Below the pieces are notes generated by a model. The model ran no database searches. It was not told where the DNA came from and saw only the letters and a list, made by a program, of their open reading frames with translations. A program made the position numbers and the translations under genes. A DNA stretch of 64,000 bases from Microbotryum silenes-acaulis (lineage: Eukaryota; Basidiomycota; Microbotryomycetes; Microbotryales; Microbotryaceae). Every line of letters starts with the position of its first letter. Position 1 is the stretch's first letter. Location: the NCBI GenBank assembly GCA_003665825.1, contig QPFY01000002.1, positions 744,001 through 808,000 of the forward strand. Reading direction: 5' to 3'. Shown here in pieces: positions 57,381 to 64,000 of the stretch.

Positions 57381-60300
57381 ATGGGACGCAAAGCTGTGCT
57401 GACGTTCGCCTCGCTGCGCAACTGCCTCGTCAACTTGCCCTTGTCCATCACAGGACCCTTGACCGAGCGAGGCATTGTAAGTCCGCGCTCGTCGCTCCAC
57501 CTCGTCCGACGGGGATAGCCGCCATTGTCGCAGGCTACCTGACTCCCACGGACGGACATCTCATTTCACAGGCACCCCAATCTCTAGTCGTTGAGCTCTC
57601 ATTTCCTTCCCAAACAAACCCACCCTCCAAGAAGACGGGTGGAAGCAGCAATGGCACGAGCAAGGCCTACGTCGGATGGACCGGCCTACCTTCAAGCGTG
57701 GCTTCGGTGGCACAGCATGCCCGGTCCAGCGGTGGTGCACTTGGAGACAAGGTCGAAGTCGATCCGCAGTTCGCTGTGATGCTCGGATTAGGAATGAGCG
57801 AAGGCATGCCTGTCAGTACTTGACCTCCGAGCCGCCAGATCGCCTGCTTCTCCCCCACCAAGCTTTCAGCGCCGTCGAGTTGATCGCTGACCCGAAAGAG
57901 TTCTTCAATGTTCATGACAGGTGACGATCGAGTTGATGAGAGACCTCCCCACTGCCACCTCCGTCGCCGTCACCCCCGTCTCGGCGGATGACTGGGAGAT
58001 CCTAGTCAGTTCTCGCTTTCACGTCCAATTCGCCCAAGACCAAGTCGAGTCATTCTCATCAGAAATATCTTGATGATCCGGATTCGCACTTGCACAGGAA
58101 ACAAATGCCGAATTTGTTGAAATGAATTTGCTCAATCAAGTTCGAGCGGTGAAGGAAGGGATGATGGTCGGGTGCTGGGTCGGAGGAACGACTCTCGTCC
58201 GATTTACCGTTGGTCAGTCACAATCTTCTGCAGTGTCGATGAGGCCATAGATTGACGCTTGTCCACTCCGCCACAATAGATGCAACAATGCCGCCAGCGT
58301 CACCCGCCGTACTGCTCACGTCGGCGACAGAACTGCTCGTGGCGCCGAGAACTCGATATGCCAAACCGCAGCCTCTACCTCCCAAGGTCCACGATCTCTC
58401 TTCCGACACAGCCGCGGTCCCATCATCGGTGTCCCCGGAGTGGGACCGCGTCCGGAAGAGACTGGTGCGACTGTTGCCCCTCGAAGCGATGCCGACTTCG
58501 TCGTCGTCGGTCATCGCCGAGCCACAGTCATCCGTCCTCCGATCTGCATCCAACGACGAGTCTTCAATCTACGATGCGTTCATAGCTCCGACGCTATACC
58601 ATGCACTAGCCCGCATCTTTCCGTCACTGCGGGTGGCCGTATCGCACCATCCCAGACCTCCGACAAAAGGGCCCGATGCGCCATCGACGAACCCCGATGA
58701 AGCTGGGAAGGATTCCCACAGAAAGCAAGTTGACGTACGCATCAAGCTCGGACGGGAGATTCAGAATGGACAGATCTGGCTTAGCGAGGCCGCGAGGCAA
58801 GACCTTGGGATTGGTCTCGACAGGTCTTTCGAATTGCTGAAGTGAATCTATTCCCGGAGCTTCCGGTCTCAACCTTCTTTCAATCTCGAACTGAACCCCT
58901 TCCGTTCCGCCTCTCCAGATTCCATGCGTGTCTGACATTAGCAGCGCGCAAAGCCAAGTTGGCGAACGAGGCGAAGCCACAGTCCGCCTCCTCCCCATCT
59001 TCGAACCACCTCACGAATGGATATGCAAAAACTGCGCATTCGCGGGTTCCTTTGCCCCGCTCTCCGCCTACCACATCCATAAATGGCCACAAGGAGTTCC
59101 CACTGCACGACATGGGTGTTGTCGCAACCAAAGCGGCTCCCCGCGTGCATCCAGTGCTGGCTGGCGTTGATGATAAGCTGCAAGCGATTCGCACGCACGT
59201 TGTGAACTCGCTGGCAGCTCGAACTCTGAACGGCAAGAGGATCCCCAGTAAGTAGGAGGAATACAGAGATGCAGCTTCGCGCCGTACTAACGCTCCATGG
59301 GTCTGTGCAGCCTCGGGAATACTCGTCACAGGGAACTCTGGGGCAGGAAAGACGGTTCTGGTACAACAGATCGGTCGGGAGCTCGAGATCGACCCTCGGA
59401 CGTTGACGCGTGCGTGGGAGCAATGCCGACTTTCTTTACAGCTACAGATAAGCTGATGAGCGATTTCTTCCAACGTCCAGGTACGCTTCACATCGATTGC
59501 TCAAAGTACACAGACGAGCGGCAGTCGACGCTGAAAGCGAAAATGAAGGATTGGTTCGACGAGGCGTGCTGGCATGCCCCTGCGTTGCTCGTCCTTGACA
59601 ACTTGGACCACATGCTTGGCGCCGAAGTCGAGCACGCCGACTCGTTCCCTGCCCTTCATCTCGCACACACATTCCTGTCATTGGCTATGCCCGCCCTCAG
59701 CTCGCGGCCGATCATTCTGATTGCCACGGCTCAGTCCTCGACGTCTCTACATCCCCTACTAACCACCACACACCTCCTCGGTGAAACTATTTCCTTGAGG
59801 GGTCCCAACAAGGCCGGGCGCAAGGATGTGAGTATCTTGCGCTACAGTGCTACATCAACTGAGACCACACGTATTGATCTTACCCCCCGTGTTCATCAGA
59901 TCGTGAAAGCCCTCATCGGTGCCAAGGCAGCAACCACTGGCTTGGTCGCTTCGTCACTGGATTACACAAGTATTGCCGGTCTCACCGAAGGCTACCTTCC
60001 CGCCGATTTAAGCGATCTCGTGGGCCGTGCGATCCATCAGTCAGCTATGCGCACGACCTCCTCAACCTCAAATCTCGAGCTTGGGGTCGACGACTTCCAC
60101 GCAGCACAGATCGGCTTTGTGCCGTTGTCACTGCGAGACGTCAAGCTGCAAAAGTCGGACGTGCAGTGGGCCGATATCGGTGGTCTTCACGAGACGCGGC
60201 GGGTCCTGCGCGAGACCTTGGAGTGGCCGACGAAATATGGCGCCATCTTCGCTAGTTGTCCACTCCGACTGCGTTCCGGTTTGCTCCTGTACGGCTACCC

Positions 60301-61594
60301 GGGTTGCGGAAAGACCTTGCTCGCGTCCGCCGTCGCCAAGGAATGCGGCCTCAACTTCATCTCCGTCAAAGGTCCCGAGATCCTTAACAAGTACATCGGA
60401 GCGAGTGAGAAGAGTGTGCGGGACCTGTTCGAACGAGCGCAGGCGGCGAAACCTTGCATTCTGTTCTTTGACGAGTTTGATTCCATCGCACCAAAACGGT
60501 AAGTTATGACAATACGTTCCCATGATCCATCATTTAGCTGATCCAGCCGCTTATTCGAACATAGTGGTCACGACTCGACCGGAGTCACAGACCGAGTTGT
60601 CAATCAGATGCTCACTCAAATGGACGGTGCAGAGGGTCTCGATGGGGTCTACGTTCTCGCCGCGACGAGGTGTGTAGCCAGCATACATGTCCGCCAGATG
60701 CTCAGGCTGAGCTGATGCTATTTGATTGCAGTCGACCCGACCTGATCGATCCGGCTCTGTTGCGACCCGGGCGTCTCGACAAGTCTCTACTTTGCGACAT
60801 GCCCAGCTTGGCGGATCGACTCGAGGTGCGACGGGGCTTGGTGCTCAGAGAAAAGGCCGGACTGACTTGGATGAATGTTTCTCACAGATCATACAGGCAA
60901 GCGCGAGAAAAATCGCTCTCGACCCATCTGTCGATCTGAACAAGTACGCGGACAAGACCGAAGGCTTCTCTGGTGCCGATCTCCAAGCACTGGTCTACAA
61001 CGCCCACCTCGATGCCATTCACGAGACGTTGAACTCGACGACGAACGCTCTCGAATCTTCGGCAGAGTCAAAAGGCAAGACGGAAAACGAGGACATCACC
61101 TACACGACGTTGGGTGGGCCGGCGGCTTCAGACAAAGTCTTGTCGAGGGCCGAACAGGCGACGGTCAATAAGCGGCTCGAGTTGATCCTGAGCACCATCA
61201 AGGCGCAGCAGGCGAGCAAGACAAAGATCGAAACCAAGCTCAATGGCGCAGCAAAAGAGAAGCCCAAAGTGCGTCGTGGCCAACGGCGAGTAAGCTGGAA
61301 GGGACGTAACTGGACGAGCTAACGAACTCTCCTTTCTTTCAGACTCACGTCACTGCGCGACACCTCGACACTTCAATGGCGTCGACCCGTCCGTCGGTAC
61401 CTGCTGAAGAACTGACTCGACTTCGTCGGATGTGAGCCCAGTCCACTGCCCAGTAGCCTGGTAATTTCCTCGGACTGACCTCATTGTGCTGGCCCGTTGA
61501 CAGCTACAACGAGTTTGTGGATGGGCGAAGTGCCAACGGTTTGCCGTCGGGTCAAGCGAGTGAAGAAATTGGGGGTCGTGCGAGTTTGATGTAG
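57381..61594 (+). CDS. PEX1: Peroxisomal AAA+ ATPase PEX1
   Basis: Fourteen exons (first 57381-57476, last 61504-61594) give 1,076 residues, family-like. With PEX6 it pulls the ubiquitinated import receptor PEX5 from the peroxisome membrane. The N-terminal domain is seen from [20 protein letters not shown] through [17 protein letters not shown] domain D1 has the P-loop GNSGAGKT, and LLVLDNLDH at the Walker B site where typical AAA proteins have DE. D2 is canonical: [61 protein letters not shown]. Phase is kept at all 13 introns. The intron at 59828-59899 (72 nt) is stop-free and in frame. D1 Walker B lacking the Glu fits a non-hydrolysing D1, as in other PEX1 proteins. Confidence 0.95.
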
Positions 61595-62093
61595 CTGCTA
61601 GTGTGAAAATCAAATTGTTTGGAAGTAATAGCGAGTGTAAGTCATCGGAGTGAAAAGGCCAATTCGATGATTACGCAAGATTACGCAGGTCAGACAAGAG
61701 GGACGGGAGGTCATCGGCCGTGCACGGGTTTCTCTCCCACCTGCTCCACCGCCGCTTCTGTCGCACAACTTGGGACCATCGCATCGTCTCGAACGTCCAC
61801 AGCCCAGCGACAAGCATCTTGGATTGAGTTGTTTAAAGCACGAGTTTGATGCTCCTGGTTCAAAACGTGAGCCAGTCGTCCACTTCAGCCACATTGCTGC
61901 CACCTACCCCACATCGGTCGCGCTGCCACGTTTCGGGTGACCCGGTGTGGCTTGGGATACGCTCACTTTTGTCAATCTGTTATATCTTCAAACGCTCCTT
62001 TAAATACATATGGTCGAATACTGACGAGCTTACACATTCTCTACGTAGACTGTCTCATATTTGACCGGCGCGTTGAGCCTCTTGGGAAACAGC
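61595..62093. other. Intergenic between PEX1 and phosphatase gene
   Basis: The PEX1 3' side and the promoter of the next gene. There is AT-rich sequence near 62000-62040. No gene is seen. Confidence 0.5.
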
Positions 62094-63598
62094 ATGAACG
62101 GCAACACCATCGATACACGCGGAGGAACTTCCCAATACCAGTCTCTCGGAACAACGTTTACTCCGACTCGGTATACCACGGTGCAAGGATGTGAGTTTTT
62201 TCGGCGCTGTGCTCCTATGCGGTCCCTCCGCTCCCTACAAGGGACCGCTCCCTACAGAGGCCAGTGTACGCAAGGCTGTTACTGTCTTCTCGTTTTCAGT
62301 CTTCAAGCAGGTATGCATCATTACAATGCCTTTCTCTCATTCAGTGAAAGCTAACCTACCCTATAACTTCCAGGCCGACCCCAAATTCAATTCAAAGGGC
62401 TACGACCTCCTCGACGACTCCTTCGGCTTGATCGAGCAAGGTCCCGACCGATGGCACACTTTTCACGCCCAGATTGACAAGCTCAACCGCGAGGCGGACA
62501 AGCAGACGACGTACAAGGTCGTCTACCTTGCCCGACACGGGCAAGGCTATCATAATGCTGCTGAGAGCAAGTATGGAACCGCAGCTTGGGATGCTTATTG
62601 GTCCCGATTGGAGACCGACGGCAATATCACTGTTGGTCCAATCAGTATCTGCCCTTTTTGCTCCTGTTCGATGGCGGCTGACTTGCATTCGGGCTTGTTA
62701 CACTTGAAGTGGGGGCCTGATCCCCCGCTCACCCCTCTCGGACGGCAACAAGCTGAAGACATAAACACTGCGTGGAAGAGACAAGTCGCCGAGGGTGTGC
62801 CCTTGCCCGAGCGCCTCTACTCAAGCCCCTTTACGCGAGCGGCGGACACCTTGCGAATCACCTGGCACGACATTTTGTTGAATAAGGGGTTGAAGCCTCT
62901 GATTTTGGAACGACTAAGGTAAGGGCCTCGTCTGGTTTGACCGGGATGATTCGGGTCTGATTCCATCAAACTTATCTTAGGGAGACGATCGGTTGTCACA
63001 CTTGCGACAAGCGCTCGGAGAAGACCATCATCCGCGAGCGATTCCCGACCTACGACATCGAGCCCGGCTTCTCCGAACACGTAAGTGATGGGCGTCTGGG
63101 ATAGGATAGATCTGAACATCATATGCTGACGTGCAAGGAAGTTGCAGGATCAACTCTGGAGTGCGGACTACCAGGAATCCCCGCGGCAGCAAGCTCTTCG
63201 CATCCAGCAACAATTGAACCAAGTGAGCCCCTCCGAGGAGACATACAAGCCTCCAAACCTGACCAGAGAGAGAGCTCGTTCTTTGGCGGGATCACAGATC
63301 TTCGACACGGATCCTTCGACCTTCATCTCCATCACGGCCCATAGTGGAGTTATCAACGCCTTCTTCCGAGTGGTCGAACATCCCGACGTTAGTATCCTGC
63401 CCGGGGGGTTCGTCCCTATCGTTGTCCGAGCAACCAGGTGCGTCGAGCATATCCGAGACAAGTGGCTTGAAGTGACTATACATCGTTCTGACCCAAGAAA
63501 TTATCACTGGCAGTGACCCGAATGAGCGAGGACAGTCATTCGCCGGAGGTCAAGCTGTGTATGCGGGACCTTTCGATGGGAAGCTCCCGCCACCGTAA
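62094..63598 (+). CDS. Histidine-phosphatase (phosphoglycerate-mutase-like) protein
   Basis: Eight exons (62094-62190, 62300-62310, 62374-62631, 62710-62918, 62981-63080, 63148-63222, 63298-63437, 63514-63598) give 324 residues. The phosphohistidine site is VVYLARHGQGYHN, with DPPLTPLGRQQAEDI, a YSSPFTRAADTLRI segment and the second catalytic His in FISITAHSGVIN. This is the layout of the PMU1-like branch of the family, most of whose members are phosphatases and not glycolytic mutases. Substrate is unknown; the ENIG-like R-E-T-I-G-C-H-T-C-D run after helix 4 is typical of this fungal group. Exon 2 is an 11-nt microexon giving FFKQ. The start gives a polar N-terminus with no signal peptide. 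Confidence 0.9.
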
Positions 63599-63764
63599 AT
63601 GCTCGAGAGAAATTAGTGTCTTGGAGACTCGTCTCGGCCATGTCGTGCTGTCTTCGTGATTGTTGCAGAATCAAATTATACTATTTCACAAATCGCGGCG
63701 TAAGGCCGCGCGAAAATCCATTAAGGGAAGTGACGAAGCATCTCATCTACACCCCCTCTCACCA
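63599..63764. other. Convergent 3' gap
   Basis: A short gap between two tail-to-tail genes. Nothing else is seen. Confidence 0.5.
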
Positions 63765-63959
63765 CTATCGCGATCCTTGTCCCCCGATCCCTGCCATCCC
63801 AAACACTTTGGCGGCCAAAGCGGCCAGTACTTGTGCTTTCTGATCTGATCCGAGCTCTTTAAAGACGGTATAGACGGCTTTGCCCTTGGCATCTCGCACG
63901 GCCCCGAGTTTCGAGCCAGCGAAGCCACCCACAGCGGCTCCTGGTAAGTTCCCCGCAAT
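63765..63959 (-). CDS. 3' exon of a glycine-zipper/J-protein-like gene, cut by the window edge
   Basis: The last coding exon runs from an acceptor (CGTCAG, 63960-63965) to a stop at 63765 and encodes 64 residues starting IAGNLPGAAVGGFAGSKLGA. The G-x3-G spacing is a glycine-zipper pattern, followed by VRDAKGKAVYTVFKEL and LAALAAKVFGMAG. Some fungal DnaJ-domain proteins end in a similar zipper plus RDAKGKSVYxVF segment, so a J-protein is likely, but the J domain would lie outside the window. The upstream 35 bases are intron. Confidence 0.55.
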   Translation of the reverse strand: MAGNLPGAAVGGFAGSKLGAVRDAKGKAVYTVFKELGSDQKAQVLAALAAKVFGMAGIGGQGSR

Positions 63960-64000
63960 CTGACGAGAAAAGATAGCTACAACGTCAGTGAGCTCATCTT

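Overview
The window is GC-rich nuclear DNA from a fungus, most likely a basidiomycete and possibly a red-yeast-type Pucciniomycotina. The evidence is the dense short introns (about 50-120 bp, up to 14 exons per gene), the family set (SNF5 with a GATA finger, CFEM/GPI protein, ABCG Adp1, squalene synthase, Git3-type receptor) and a KDZ-type DNA transposon. No prokaryotic operons, CRISPR arrays or tRNAs were seen. Exon models were built by hand from splice sites and reading phase. All 17 complete conventional genes close in frame from start to stop.

The left 14.5 kb is gene-poor and repeat-bearing. It holds a candidate inverted-repeat element (400-1289), one copy of a dispersed GC-rich repeat (1495-1676, second copy at 51305-51491), an F-box gene relic (1975-3611), a homeodomain regulator (6858-4344) and a complete KDZ transposon with 60-bp terminal inverted repeats and a 6-bp target duplication (8351-12886). 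The transposase appears internally deleted. Both flanks of the element are rich in CTAGGTA-like words.

From 14.5 to 46 kb the DNA is gene-dense: SNF5 chromatin remodeller (minus), CFEM surface protein (minus), Adp1-like ABCG transporter (plus), GNAT acetyltransferase (minus), Mex67 mRNA exporter (minus), CTP synthase (minus), xylitol dehydrogenase (minus), a TPR protein (plus), glutaredoxin (minus), Ap4A phosphorylase (plus), a small Lys-rich protein (minus), squalene synthase (plus) and PRPP synthetase (plus). A near-perfect 83-bp inverted repeat lies in the shared upstream region of the dehydrogenase and TPR genes. The genes are mostly unrelated housekeeping functions; CTP synthase and PRPP synthetase both feed nucleotide synthesis, but nothing suggests a cluster.

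From 46 to 64 kb: a 1,233-residue membrane protein that joins an acyltransferase-3 domain to an egghead-like GT2 glycosyltransferase (46463-50363), then a 2.4-kb gene-free stretch with the second dispersed repeat, a Git3/Gpr1-like receptor, a CPSF6-like RRM protein, the peroxisomal ATPase PEX1, a histidine-phosphatase protein, and the 3' exon of a glycine-zipper/J-protein-like gene cut by the window edge.

The most notable points are the acyltransferase-glycosyltransferase fusion, five introns whose best models need GC-AG splice sites, microexons of 5, 11 and 15 nt, the delimited KDZ element and the long palindrome.
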